DNA of 36,471 nucleotides from an uncultured Bacteroidales bacterium (GTDB lineage Bacteria; Bacteroidota; Bacteroidia; Bacteroidales; P3): positions 149,801 to 186,271 of the forward strand of contig ONGA01000008.1 of NCBI GenBank assembly GCA_900317285.1. The letters are read 5' to 3'. Positions 1-8,228 of the stretch are shown here, piece by piece (within the stretch, counting starts at the first letter, position 1; each line of letters opens with the position of its first letter). The translations under genes were made by a program, and so were the position numbers. The notes under the pieces were generated by a model. It saw nothing but the letters and a program-made list of their open reading frames with translations. It was not told the origin of the DNA and ran no database searches.

Positions 1-1
1 C

Positions 2-607
2 TTTTTTAAGGAGCAACTTTTTGCAATCGTTCTGGGACCAAAGCCCGAATACCTGCAACTTATCAATGTGGAACTCACGCAGCAGTTCCTGATTCACATG
101 CGCGTTGCTTTATGGGCGGGATTAATTATTGCCTCTCCTTATATTATTTATGAGGTCTTCGCATTTATCGCACCAGGACTTTATGAAAATGAGCGACGTA
201 TTACCATACGTGCAGTTGTGATTTCCTATTTGCTGTTTGTGAGCGGTGTGCTGCTTAGTTATTTTGCCATCTTCCCCATTACGGTCGATTTCCTTGGGTC
301 CTATCAGGTCGCTGATTACGTAACGAACACCATTACTTTAAGTTCGTATATCTCAGTGATGGGAATTATGTGTCTGCTGATGGGTGTTGTGTTCGAACTG
401 CCTGTGCTCTGTTGGTTGTTGGCCAAGGTTGGATTGTTAAAGGCTTCATTTATGCGCCACTATCGCTGTCATGCTGTGGTGGTTATTCTTATCCTTGCCG
501 CCGTTATTACTCCTACTGGTGACCCCTTCACCCTATCACTCGTATCCATACCCATTTACCTGCTATGGGAGTTGAGTATTTTGATTGTCAAAAAAGTGGA
601 AAAATGA
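2..607 (+). CDS. tatC: Twin-arginine translocase subunit TatC (5' truncated by window)
   Basis: TatC is the multi-spanning inner membrane receptor of the Tat pathway, which exports folded proteins with twin-arginine signals. The reading frame is open from base 2, so the N-terminus (roughly 50 residues) lies outside the window; 201 residues are visible. Family signatures are present: the stretch LTQQFLIHMRVAL followed by ASPYIIYE and APGLYENERR, then several hydrophobic helices and ITPTGDPFTLSLVSIPIYLLWE near the end. A GTG at 68 could be mistaken for a start, but the frame upstream continues with TatC-like sequence (KPEYLQLINVE), so this is a truncated gene. The TGA stop overlaps the ATG of the next gene (ATGA), which suggests translational coupling. 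tatA/tatB are not in the window. Identification is confident. Confidence 0.95.
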   Translation, partial: FFKEQLFAIVLGPKPEYLQLINVELTQQFLIHMRVALWAGLIIASPYIIYEVFAFIAPGLYENERRITIRAVVISYLLFVSGVLLSYFAIFPITVDFLGSYQVADYVTNTITLSSYISVMGIMCLLMGVVFELPVLCWLLAKVGLLKASFMRHYRCHAVVVILILAAVITPTGDPFTLSLVSIPIYLLWELSILIVKKVEK

Positions 608-1107
608 GGAAGGTAATACTCTTGATGATGGCTCTATTGCCTTTGCTGGGTACCGCGCAAACCGCCTGTAATGAAGCGTTGATAAAGTATGCCCAACGTT
701 ATCCTGCTGCAGAACCGAATGATTTATACAAGCTCGTGTTCCAAGATTTATATGGTCCAGGACATTTGCTTACCGACTCCCTCGCTGCTGTGCGCTACAT
801 TTCTCGTGAGGTCGAGGAGATGAGCGACGAGAACCGTCTTCCACTTTATGAATACACATTGTGCGACAGTAATTTTGTTCGTGTCAATCTGGTACTTGTG
901 AAGCGAGGAGTTATTAGTCTCGAAACAATTATTTCCGCTGTTCTCCGAAGTGCTAAGGGCTTGCCGACACCTAATGGAAAGTTTGTTCTTAGTCATAGTG
1001 CTGCTTTCAAGGCAACTTATGACCCGCATTACCGTATTGTTCGGCGCGATATATTTGAGCAAGAATTAGAGCTCATAATTGACAATTATTCTCGCGAAAA
1101 TAATTAA
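604..1107 (+). CDS. Small secreted protein, function unknown
   Basis: A protein of 167 residues starting at ATG 604, which overlaps the tatC stop by four bases. An upstream in-frame ATG at 565 would lie wholly inside tatC and spoil the signal peptide, so 604 is preferred. Residues 1-18 form a typical signal peptide (Lys/Arg start, hydrophobic MMALLPLLGTA, cleavage after AQT or TAQ). The mature part has a Tyr/Phe-rich motif, DLYKLVFQDLYGPGHLL, then a region rich in charged residues. I do not recognise the family. The coupling to tatC is positional only: no twin-arginine motif is visible in its signal, so it is more likely a Sec substrate than a Tat one. Probably periplasmic. Confidence 0.8.
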   Translation: MRKVILLMMALLPLLGTAQTACNEALIKYAQRYPAAEPNDLYKLVFQDLYGPGHLLTDSLAAVRYISREVEEMSDENRLPLYEYTLCDSNFVRVNLVLVKRGVISLETIISAVLRSAKGLPTPNGKFVLSHSAAFKATYDPHYRIVRRDIFEQELELIIDNYSRENN

Positions 1108-1165
1108 CTTCTTTGTCTTTTTTTTGTAACCTCATGGGTCTAGAACCGTTTAAACATTTAATGCT

Positions 1166-2515
1166 TTGATAAAATTCTGTGTTCGTTTAGTGCAACGTTG
1201 GCTCCCCGAGCCATTCATTTTTGCTATCCTGCTCACCTTTGTGGCGGCGGTGATTGCTATGCCGATATGTCACCAGACTCCAATCGAGGTCATTGAACAT
1301 TGGGGTGGGGGAGTATGGAATCTGCTGGCTTTTGCCATGCAGATGGCATTGGTATTAGTGTGCGGCAGCACTTTGGCTGCGGCACCATCAATTAAACAAG
1401 GTATTGATGCCTTGGCCCGTATCCCTAAATCACCAGCGGCTGCTATTGCATTGGTTACGATAGTCTCGGCTCTTTGTTGCTGGCTCAACTGGGGATTTGG
1501 ACTTATTGTGGGTGTTATCTTTGCCAAGGCTATTGCACGACATCTGTCAGGTGTGGACTATCGTCTGCTCATTGCTTCCGCATATAGTGGATTCGTGGTT
1601 TGGCATGCAGGTCTTTCTGGCTCTATCCCATTGACTATGGCTACTCCGGGTGATGCGCTTTCCACCGCCACCAATGGAGCCCTTACAAGTCCGGTACCGG
1701 TTAGCCAAACCATCCTTGACCCACATAATATTGTTATTGTTGTTTTGGTTATCGTGGCCATCACCGTTGCAAACACTTTGATGCATCCCAAGAAAGATGC
1801 CGTAACGGTGGATCCTGCGCTACTTGAAGAAGGAACTGAGAATTTTGGGGAATTAAAGAATACTAAAGATTTTACCCCCGCACAGCGTATGGAGCATAGC
1901 CCATTGCTTTCTTGGATGATTGCCTTGTTGTTGGCGAGTTATTTGGTGGTGAAACTTGTTTTTCGAGGAGGAAGTCTTGATCTTGGCATTGTTATCATGA
2001 TTTTCCTTTCCCTGGGACTGATGCTCCATGGATCGCCTTTGGCTTATGTCCGTGCATTTGGGAAAGCTGCTACAGGAGCATCTGGCATTATCCTCCAATT
2101 CCCTTTTTATGCGGGTATCATGGGTATTATCACTGGTGTGGGTGCGAGCGGCATCTGCATGGGCACAGTCATTGCCGATGCTTGTATCAGGATAAGCAAT
2201 CCCACCACCTACCCACTATTGACCTTCCTTTGCGCAGCGCTCCTTAATATGTTTGTTCCGTCAGGCGGTGGTCACTGGGCTATCCAGGCACCCATTATGT
2301 TCACTGCTGGTGCTGATCTGGGTGTTGACGCAGGTTTGACGGGTACAGCCATCGCATGGGGCGATGCATGGACCAACCTTATCCAGCCATTTTGGGCACT
2401 ACCGGCATTGGCCATCGCTAAGCTTTCGGCCCGTGATATCATGGGTTATTGCTTGGTTGACCTGCTGATTACAGGCGTGATTATCTGTGGGGGATTAATA
2501 ATTTGGGCAATTTAA
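1166..2515 (+). CDS. Short-chain fatty acid transporter family protein (AtoE-like)
   Basis: A 449-residue, highly hydrophobic protein of the AtoE/short-chain fatty acid carrier family, which moves acids such as acetoacetate or butyrate across the inner membrane. The family start (RLVQRWLPEPFIFAILLTF) and conserved later segments (VPSGGGHWAIQAP and GDAWTNLIQPFWALPALAIA) are clear, and the length is normal. The only usable start I find is TTG at 1166. The nearby ATG at 1161 is out of frame and closes after two codons (ATG CTT TGA), its stop overlapping the TTG. The next in-frame stop upstream is at 1151. The real start is therefore a rare TTG, or there is a sequence error here. Followed after 30 bases by apt. 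The true substrate cannot be read from sequence. Confidence 0.9.
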   Translation: MIKFCVRLVQRWLPEPFIFAILLTFVAAVIAMPICHQTPIEVIEHWGGGVWNLLAFAMQMALVLVCGSTLAAAPSIKQGIDALARIPKSPAAAIALVTIVSALCCWLNWGFGLIVGVIFAKAIARHLSGVDYRLLIASAYSGFVVWHAGLSGSIPLTMATPGDALSTATNGALTSPVPVSQTILDPHNIVIVVLVIVAITVANTLMHPKKDAVTVDPALLEEGTENFGELKNTKDFTPAQRMEHSPLLSWMIALLLASYLVVKLVFRGGSLDLGIVIMIFLSLGLMLHGSPLAYVRAFGKAATGASGIILQFPFYAGIMGIITGVGASGICMGTVIADACIRISNPTTYPLLTFLCAALLNMFVPSGGGHWAIQAPIMFTAGADLGVDAGLTGTAIAWGDAWTNLIQPFWALPALAIAKLSARDIMGYCLVDLLITGVIICGGLIIWAI

Positions 2516-2545
2516 AAAACAAACGAATTAACACATTCAAAAGAT

Positions 2546-3109
2546 ATGTTCGAGAAAATTATCAAACATTACCCTGACTTTCCCAAACCGGGAATTGATT
2601 TCATCGATGTGCTTCCCTCCCTGCAGAACAAGGAAGCATTTGTAAAGGCAGTGTACGAGATAGGTAATCTTTCTACAGCACCCGTTATTGTCACTGTCGA
2701 GGCCCGTGGATTCCTGTTTGCAGCCCCTTTGTTGACCTCTTGCAGTCACATTAAAGCCATTGTGCCTTTTCGCAAAAAAGGTAAGCTCCCCTTTGAAAAA
2801 GGAGACTTGGTAAGGGTGGAGATTATGAAAGAATATGGTAGTGATGAATTGTTCTACCGTCTTAGTGATTTTGCCGCCTGCGAGGCGAATGGCGACTTTA
2901 TCGATGTTACTATCTTCGATGACCTGTTGGCTACAGGAGGCACCGTCAAGGGGATTGCCGACTCGTTGCTGCAGCAGACAATCAATGGCAAGAAGATTCG
3001 TATCAAGGAATTTATTTTCCTCGTTGAGTTGCCTGCCTTAAAAGGACGGTCTGTATTGGATGGTATCGCCCCAGTACATTCGATTGTCAGTCTCGATGGA
3101 GTGGAATAG
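2546..3109 (+). CDS. apt: Adenine phosphoribosyltransferase-type protein
   Basis: A soluble phosphoribosyltransferase of 187 residues that should convert adenine and PRPP to AMP in purine salvage. Apt signatures in order: DFPKPGIDFIDVLP near residue 11, VEARGFLFAAP near 52 (usual Apt: EARGF), RKKGKLPFEKG, and the PRPP loop FDDLLATGGTVKG near 130 (usual: VDDLLATGGT). The end, FLVELPALKGRSVLDG, also matches. ATG 2546 gives the normal N-terminus. One oddity is the phenylalanine in place of the usual valine before the DD pair. It ends three bases before the converging stop of the DUF456 gene. A close relative with another purine preference is possible but less likely. Confidence 0.88.
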   Translation: MFEKIIKHYPDFPKPGIDFIDVLPSLQNKEAFVKAVYEIGNLSTAPVIVTVEARGFLFAAPLLTSCSHIKAIVPFRKKGKLPFEKGDLVRVEIMKEYGSDELFYRLSDFAACEANGDFIDVTIFDDLLATGGTVKGIADSLLQQTINGKKIRIKEFIFLVELPALKGRSVLDGIAPVHSIVSLDGVE

Positions 3110-3112
3110 GAT

Positions 3113-3604
3113 TTAGAATAACTCTGTAACGACTATTGCGAGGATGATGATGCAATAAGCCAGTTTGAGGAGAGTGCCGGTGATAAAACCGAGGAAGGCA
3201 CCAAAGGCAGCCTTGAATGACGACTGTAGGTCCTGTTGATGGAAGTATTCGCCTATCAGGGCACCAATAAAAGGCCAAAGGATAACGCCTAGCAGTCCAG
3301 TAGGGCCAAAGGGAAGGTCAAATATAGAAATAATAAGTCCGATATTGCACCCCCAGATTCCGTATTTGCCACCTCCCATGCGTTTAGTGGTTAGTGAGGG
3401 AACGATGTAGTCAAATAAGGTGATGGCTACCGCAATGGCGCCTGTCACAATAAGCAGTGTGGGCGTAGTCTCGACCCATGGCGTGAAGCCTGCCAGCAGC
3501 AGTCCCACCCAGCTGATAGGTGGTCCTGGGAGACCTGGTGCAACGGAACCAATAATGCCAAGCAGGAGGCATACAAAGGCCATGATTATCAAGAAAGCAT
3601 CCAT
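3113..3604 (-). CDS. DUF456 family membrane protein
   Basis: A 163-residue hydrophobic protein with about five membrane segments. The glycine-rich start MAFVCLLLGIIGSVAPGLPG and the later segment PFIGALIGEYFHQQ match the small DUF456 membrane family, whose role is unknown. It starts 12 bases after the stop of the GNAT-HD gene on the same strand, so the two are probably one transcript. Its stop faces the apt stop closely. Family assignment is from pattern recognition; no function is claimed. Confidence 0.8.
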   Translation of the reverse strand: MDAFLIIMAFVCLLLGIIGSVAPGLPGPPISWVGLLLAGFTPWVETTPTLLIVTGAIAVAITLFDYIVPSLTTKRMGGGKYGIWGCNIGLIISIFDLPFGPTGLLGVILWPFIGALIGEYFHQQDLQSSFKAAFGAFLGFITGTLLKLAYCIIILAIVVTELF

Positions 3605-3616
3605 GTAAAGTGAGTG

Positions 3617-4708
3617 TTAAAGTGTCAGTTCACCAAAGAGTTTATCGAAAAGGGTACGGAGACGGTTTTCATCTTTTATTAATTCCCGCAGTTCTTTCAA
3701 GGGGGCAGCGTTAGGGCTTTTGTCCATCCATAGTTTCAGGTAGCCCCCCTCGGCGTATTTTTCATGTAGGTGCTCGAGGGTTCGCTGCCAATGACCTTCA
3801 CGGTCGAGTTCAGGGTAGTGGCTGAGACCGTATTCCACGGTGCGGCGCACAATGGTCTCGGGCTCGATGTCGCGGTCGGCTTCGGACAGGATGCATCCCA
3901 GCAGGGAACGAGGTCTCGACGTGGCAGAGGCGCGATGGTCTTCAGCGGCTTGCGCGATTTGTTCTATCTCCTCTTCGCTGAACCAGCGGCGTAGGTTATG
4001 GTCGGCGCGGATAATACGTCCCGACGCCAGGTGGTGCACCTCGCGACCTTCGCAGATGCCGATGTCATGCATGGCGGCAGCGGCATACGCCATGGGCGTA
4101 GGCTGCTGCATCATCGTTCGGGCGATGACGCGGCGAATATGATCAGGCCGGTGGGCTGCATCGTAATCTTTATGCTGTGGGAGAATTACCGTTTCTACGT
4201 ATTCCTTGAGGTCGGTGGGCACACTGTCGTAGCGCCACCACTCGTAGGCATCGCGCGGACCGCCGTCGGGCATGTAGATGATGCCGCAATAAACGAAGCC
4301 CTGCTTCTCAAGGATGTGGCGCATAGGACGGTTGTCGTGGTGGGTGTCGACACGCAGGTGGGCGGATTGCTTTTTGGCGTAGTGGAAAGCGATGTTTGCA
4401 ATGCCTTTGGTACCCGGCAGGGCGGCCAGGCGGTGCAGGGTGGAGTAGGGGGTACGGTCGTCAATCCATCGTCCGTGGTCGATATAGCTATAGGTGGGCT
4501 CAATTCCCGGTACCAAAGCAAAAGTGGCCTTGTCTTCAATAATATACGATACTTCCTGGCGGATGTCATCCTCGATGTCCTCTCGTGTGGGATAGCCCAC
4601 CCATTGCGACATGTTGCCGGTGGAGCGCATCACGCCGCGTGAATGGTCATACATTTGAAGAATGACATCGATGTCATTGATGGTGGAATGCCTGATTTTT
4701 ACTTCCAT
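3617..4708 (-). CDS. Fusion of GNAT acetyltransferase and HD-domain hydrolase
   Basis: A 363-residue protein with two enzyme-like halves. Residues about 1-165 look like a GNAT N-acetyltransferase: a VKIRHSTINDID start, GIANIAFHYAKKQSAHLRVDTHHDN, then ILEKQGFVYCGIIY, the usual end of that fold. Residues about 175-350 carry an HD metal-dependent phosphohydrolase pattern: RPDHIRRV (His190), AAAMHDIG (His214-Asp215) and EDHRA (residues 256-260). The acetyl acceptor and phosphate substrate cannot be read from sequence. The short DSVPTDLKEYV stretch between the halves is the linker. The gene heads a minus-strand pair with the DUF456 gene. Both domain calls are fairly sure; the combined role is unknown. 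Confidence 0.85.
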   Translation of the reverse strand: MEVKIRHSTINDIDVILQMYDHSRGVMRSTGNMSQWVGYPTREDIEDDIRQEVSYIIEDKATFALVPGIEPTYSYIDHGRWIDDRTPYSTLHRLAALPGTKGIANIAFHYAKKQSAHLRVDTHHDNRPMRHILEKQGFVYCGIIYMPDGGPRDAYEWWRYDSVPTDLKEYVETVILPQHKDYDAAHRPDHIRRVIARTMMQQPTPMAYAAAAMHDIGICEGREVHHLASGRIIRADHNLRRWFSEEEIEQIAQAAEDHRASATSRPRSLLGCILSEADRDIEPETIVRRTVEYGLSHYPELDREGHWQRTLEHLHEKYAEGGYLKLWMDKSPNAAPLKELRELIKDENRLRTLFDKLFGELTL

Positions 4709-4784
4709 ACTTTAACAACGTGTAAATGTTCGATTTATTGTATGGCACAATATTTGTCGCATCTCTTGCGTTAATGAAACTATT

Positions 4785-5225
4785 ATGTTGGAAAACCTCG
4801 GACTCTTTGGCCTATTCCTGACCTGCCTGCTGTCGGCCACCATCCTTCCGTTTTCGTCGGAAGCTATTGTGGCGGGAGCTATGGCTTTGGGATACGAGCG
4901 ATGGTTGATTGTGTTGGTGGCTACGCTTGGCAACACTGCCGGAGGTATGATCAGTTTCTGGATGGGTTGGCTCTGTAAGTGGGAGTGGCTGGAAAAATAT
5001 TTTAAGATCAAGCGCGAGAAACTAGAGCGTTTCCGTGGGCATATTGAGAAATACGGCGTTTGGGCGGCGCTGCTCACTTGGCTGCCCATCGTCGGTGACC
5101 CGTTGGCCATCGCCATGGGCTTTATGCGGCTGAATCCCTGGTGGACAATGCTTATTATGTTTACCGGCAAGGCGGTACGCTATATCGCTACTTCTGGCTT
5201 ACTGGAATTGACAGGTTGGTTCTAA
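4785..5225 (+). CDS. YqaA/DedA-like (SNARE-associated) membrane protein
   Basis: A 146-residue inner membrane protein of the DedA/YqaA type. Visible are the start LFGLFLTCLLSATILPFSSEAIV, a glycine-rich re-entrant region NTAGGMISFWMGW, and the conserved LLTWLPIVGDPLAIAMGF with the Gly-Asp-Pro typical of YqaA. Members of the wider superfamily take part in membrane lipid movement and proton-dependent envelope balance; whether this one does is inference. The length is normal for the short YqaA form. The EamA gene follows after 13 bases on the same strand, so the two may share a transcript. Confidence 0.85.
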   Translation: MLENLGLFGLFLTCLLSATILPFSSEAIVAGAMALGYERWLIVLVATLGNTAGGMISFWMGWLCKWEWLEKYFKIKREKLERFRGHIEKYGVWAALLTWLPIVGDPLAIAMGFMRLNPWWTMLIMFTGKAVRYIATSGLLELTGWF

Positions 5226-5238
5226 AAAATACTTGGTT

Positions 5239-6225
5239 ATGTTTATTGGAGAAACGATAGCATTGGGAGTGGCAGTGTCGTGGACGGCGACGGCCTTGTT
5301 CGCCGAAGTGGCGTCGAAGCGCATGGGTTCGTTGCCGCTCAACACGCTGCGCATGACCATGTCGCTCATACTTCTGGCGGTGACGCTTTGGCTAATGATG
5401 GGTGTACCATATCCACGTTTTGCCGACGGACAGACTTGGCTGTGGCTGATGCTCTCGGGTGTGGTGGGGTATGTTATTGGCGACTATTGCCTGATGCAGG
5501 GCTACATCTATATCGGCTCACGCTTCGGACAACTCTTCATGACCCTTTCGGCTCCCACGGCGGCCATCACAGGACTCCTCTTGCTGGGTGAGAAGATGAG
5601 TTGGCTAGCTATTGTTGGCATGGTGGTGACATTGTCGGGCATCGCCCTATCAATATTATCAAAACCTACCGATAATAAAATTTCAGTTTTCAATTTTCAA
5701 TTATCACTTTCCCGAAAGGGTGTTTTCTTTGCCGCGATGGCGGGTATCTGTCAGGGTTTTGGACTGGTGCTGAGCAAGATGGGGCTGGAGTATTATGACA
5801 ACGCACTGTCTGTTGTAGGGATTGACCCGATGACGGCTCCTGACGAGGCACTGTTGCCTGTGCCGCTGCGGTTTTCCATACCCTTCTCCGCCACGATGAT
5901 ACGTGCTGCCATCGGGTTGGTGGGATTCTTCGTGCTATTGGTGATATTCAACAAAGACTGGAAGCAGAAACTCGACCATGCCGCTCACGACCGTAAGGCC
6001 ATGTGGTGCTTGTTGGGTGCCACGGTGTTCGGACCTTTCGTTGGCGTCAGCGCTTCGCTGCTGGCCACGCAGTACACCTCCACGGGCATCGCGCAGACCC
6101 TCTTCGCCCTCACGCCTATCCTCATCATAGCTCCCGCAGCTTGGCTCTTCCATCAGAAGGTGACCCTCCGCGAGATTATCGGCGCAGTTATCAGCGTCGT
6201 GGGCGTTTGTCTGTTCTTTATCTGA
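5239..6225 (+). CDS. EamA family (DMT superfamily) transporter
   Basis: A 328-residue protein of ten hydrophobic segments in two EamA repeats, a family that exports or imports small metabolites. ATG 5239 is chosen over a TTG two codons upstream. The first repeat ends near LSGIALSILSKP; the second starts at KGVFFAAMAGICQGFG. The loop between them (residues about 146-158, ISVFNFQLSLS) is encoded by a 7-bp tandem repeat (5680-5707) of the same type as found between rnfB and rnfC, so this linker looks like inserted repeat DNA. The second repeat holds a longer, poorly hydrophobic loop (DPMTAPDEALLPVP). The stop overlaps the converging patB stop by eight bases. Substrate unknown. Confidence 0.88.
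   Translation: MFIGETIALGVAVSWTATALFAEVASKRMGSLPLNTLRMTMSLILLAVTLWLMMGVPYPRFADGQTWLWLMLSGVVGYVIGDYCLMQGYIYIGSRFGQLFMTLSAPTAAITGLLLLGEKMSWLAIVGMVVTLSGIALSILSKPTDNKISVFNFQLSLSRKGVFFAAMAGICQGFGLVLSKMGLEYYDNALSVVGIDPMTAPDEALLPVPLRFSIPFSATMIRAAIGLVGFFVLLVIFNKDWKQKLDHAAHDRKAMWCLLGATVFGPFVGVSASLLATQYTSTGIAQTLFALTPILIIAPAAWLFHQKVTLREIIGAVISVVGVCLFFI
5680..5707. repeat. Heptamer array inside the EamA gene
   Basis: Four consecutive 7-bp units ATTTCAG, TTTTCAA, TTTTCAA, TTATCAC in the loop between the two EamA halves. The same YTTTCAA unit occurs in the rnfB-rnfC spacer and inside hemW. Confidence 0.75.
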
Positions 6226-7387
6226 TGGCCGTTGCCATGCGCTCCAGGGCATCGAGGAGCATAGACTTCGGACAGCCGAGATTGATACGGAAGCAGCATT
6301 GATATGCGTCTCCGCCAAAGGTTATGCCATCGTTGAGGGCTACCTTGGCATCGCTCAACAGTGTGTCTTTCAGTTGTTCATGGGTGAGGCCGTAGCCGCT
6401 GAAGTCGAGCCAGGCGAGGTAGGAGGCCTCAGGGAGGACTGCCTTCACCTTCGGCATGCGCTCCTTAAGGAATTGCTCAAGGGTCTGCACGTTCTCGTTC
6501 AAGTAATGCAGCATCTGGTTGAGCCATTCCTCTCCTTGTGAGAAAGCTGCTTCGGCGGCGGTAAAGGCGAAAATGTTGCCGCCTGCCACGCCGAGGGCGT
6601 CAAGCCAGCCGAAGAAACGTTTTTTCAGTGTCTCGTCGGCGATATAGCACACAGAACTGCCGAGCCCGGCAATATTGAAGGTCTTGCTGGGAGCCATGAA
6701 GGTGATGCCCTTGTCGCTCACGGTGCTGTAGCTCACATGGCGGTGGCCTGGGAGGGTGAGGTCGGCGTGGATCTCGTCGCTGATGACGATGACATTGTGT
6801 CGCTCGCAGATTTCAGCCACGCGGCGCAGAACTTCAGCGCCCCATACGGTACCGGCGGGATTGTGCGGGTTGCTCATGATAAAGACCTTGCAGTCCTTGG
6901 CTTTGCGCTCGAAGTCGTCGAAGTCTATCTCGAATCTGGAGTGTCGGCTATCCGACATCACTATCTTCAGCGGCGAGCATACCAGCGCACGGCCGCTATC
7001 TTTCGGCAGGTTGAGGAAGGGAGGGTAGACGGGGGTGGTCACCAAGACTTTATCTCCAGGTTGCGTGAGGCAAAGCAACGCATAGCTGATGCCCGCCACG
7101 ATGCCGGGGATGAAATGCAAATTCTCCTTGGTGGTCTGAATGTTGTAGTGTTTCTGCAGCCATGCAGTGACAGCTTGCCAATAGCCATTGGACGGCATGG
7201 TATAACCCAGCACTTCATGTTCGCAGCGCTTACGGATGGCCTCCAGCACAAAGTCCGGCGAGCGGAAGTCCATATCAGCCACCCACATGGGCGTCACGTC
7301 GTCGTGTCCGAAGAACGCTTTCAGTGCATCCCATTTGAAGCAATTGGTTCCCCGCCGTTCGATAATCTCGTCAAAGTTGTATTGCAT
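6218..7387 (-). CDS. PatB/MalY-type PLP-dependent cystathionine beta-lyase
   Basis: A 389-residue fold-type I aminotransferase-like enzyme, expected to split C-S bonds (cystathionine or cysteine) in sulfur amino acid metabolism. Seen in order: MQYNFDEIIERRGTNCFKWD at the start (typical of MalY/PatB), MWVADMDF, SNPHNPAG near residue 172, SDEIHADL with Asp204 for the pyridine nitrogen, and SKTFNIAGLG with the PLP lysine Lys235. ATG at 7387 is the start; the frame reads on upstream, but only through a 9-bp repeat and the 3' end of the acetyltransferase gene. It is last in a minus-strand set with the acetyltransferase and lipoprotein. Aminotransferase activity is an alternative. Confidence 0.92.
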   Translation of the reverse strand: MQYNFDEIIERRGTNCFKWDALKAFFGHDDVTPMWVADMDFRSPDFVLEAIRKRCEHEVLGYTMPSNGYWQAVTAWLQKHYNIQTTKENLHFIPGIVAGISYALLCLTQPGDKVLVTTPVYPPFLNLPKDSGRALVCSPLKIVMSDSRHSRFEIDFDDFERKAKDCKVFIMSNPHNPAGTVWGAEVLRRVAEICERHNVIVISDEIHADLTLPGHRHVSYSTVSDKGITFMAPSKTFNIAGLGSSVCYIADETLKKRFFGWLDALGVAGGNIFAFTAAEAAFSQGEEWLNQMLHYLNENVQTLEQFLKERMPKVKAVLPEASYLAWLDFSGYGLTHEQLKDTLLSDAKVALNDGITFGGDAYQCCFRINLGCPKSMLLDALERMATAIR

Positions 7388-7392
7388 TTTTT

Positions 7393-7428
7393 TCTGAGTA
7401 TTCTGATTAATCTGAGTATTCTGAAAAA
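7393..7428. repeat. Nonamer array filling the spacer before patB
   Basis: Four exact 9-bp units on the plus strand: TCTGAGTAT, TCTGATTAA, TCTGAGTAT, TCTGAAAAA. They fill the whole gap from the stop of the acetyltransferase gene (7429) to five bases before the patB ATG (7387). The same TCTGAGTAT unit fills the gap before etfB. Confidence 0.9.
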
Positions 7429-7710
7429 TCAAATTGGGCAGCTCAAAGGACTGGTAATCTCGCAGCCGCGATTCCGTGCCAGCCATAGCAGGGCATAAGA
7501 GCAGGTCGCCTCCACGCGCCCGCCGCGGCGCTCTATCTCCTCCACCGCCCGTCGCACCAGCTCCGCCGCGATGCCTTGTCCCCGCAGGCGGTCGTCCACA
7601 TACGTGTGGTTGATGACATACACGCCGTCACGTTCAGGGAAAGTTACTTCCCCCACCTCCTCGCCGTCATCGACAACGTATATCCTGTGTTTCTCAACAA
7701 TGTATTCCAT
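7429..7710 (-). CDS. Small GNAT-like N-acetyltransferase (YjdJ-like)
   Basis: A 93-residue protein of the short acetyltransferase type that holds little more than the acetyl-CoA binding core. The motif INHTYVDDRLRGQGIAAELV (residues about 34-53) has the R-G-Q-G-I acetyl-CoA loop, followed by VRRAVEEIERRGGRVEATCSY. The C-terminal CSYALLWLARN fits the usual end; the last residues (GCEITSPLSCPI) are less typical. The start ATG lies 11 bases after the lipoprotein stop, and the stop abuts the 9-bp array before patB. Substrate unknown. Confidence 0.85.
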   Translation of the reverse strand: MEYIVEKHRIYVVDDGEEVGEVTFPERDGVYVINHTYVDDRLRGQGIAAELVRRAVEEIERRGGRVEATCSYALLWLARNRGCEITSPLSCPI

Positions 7711-7721
7711 TTGTCCTTTAA

Positions 7722-8147
7722 TCAGTCAACTTCGTAAAGTACCATCGAAACGTCCGAGGAACTGTTATATAGTATCAGGGTTTCGTCGCAATGGCTGTAT
7801 GCTACATTGTATTTGCCCGAATACTCTCCTTCTTTTACGGTGATGGTGCCGCTTATCATGCTGTCTGTGAATTTGTATTCAAACGGGGCACTCTCTTCTT
7901 TGGTTTCTGCCGATGTTGTGATAGTGACGGTCAGCTCGCCCTTGGTGGCAGTCTTGAAGTTGAAAATGGTAGTTTTTATTCCTGCATAGGTGTTGCCGTC
8001 GCTACACGGGAAGTTGCCGCTTTGAACATTCTCCCATTTGGTTTCCTCCAGCATGTTGGCATGGAGAATCTCGTCCATGTCGCACGATACCAGCATCATG
8101 GATGCTGCCACAAGCAAGATGCTTGCCATTTGTTTGATACTTTTCAT
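7722..8147 (-). CDS. Predicted lipoprotein, unknown function
   Basis: A 141-residue protein with a lipoprotein signal: MKSIKQMASILLVAASMMLVSCD, with the lipobox LVSC and Cys22 as the lipid site. Asp at +2 and +4 follows; in Bacteroidetes the rules for sorting to the surface differ from E. coli, so location is left open. The mature part is rich in Thr, Ser and Glu and probably all-beta (alternating TVTITTSAE and GTITVKEGEYSGKYNV), like small lipocalin or beta-sandwich lipoproteins of Bacteroidales. It is the first of three close minus-strand genes. No typical promoter was found before it. Confidence 0.8.
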   Translation of the reverse strand: MKSIKQMASILLVAASMMLVSCDMDEILHANMLEETKWENVQSGNFPCSDGNTYAGIKTTIFNFKTATKGELTVTITTSAETKEESAPFEYKFTDSMISGTITVKEGEYSGKYNVAYSHCDETLILYNSSSDVSMVLYEVD

Positions 8148-8228
8148 GGTGTTTATAGTTTTTTGTAGTTTTTATATTTCTTAGATAATTTCTTCCGTTT
8201 GGGATAATAACATCTTTTTTTCTCTTGC

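Noticed and set aside
565-603. Earlier start of the secreted protein after tatC
   Set aside because: It would be inside tatC and hide the signal peptide; ATG 604 with the ATGA overlap is better.
7388-7486. Longer patB reading from 7486
   Set aside because: The extra residues come from the 9-bp repeat and the 3' end of the acetyltransferase gene; ATG 7387 gives the normal PatB start.
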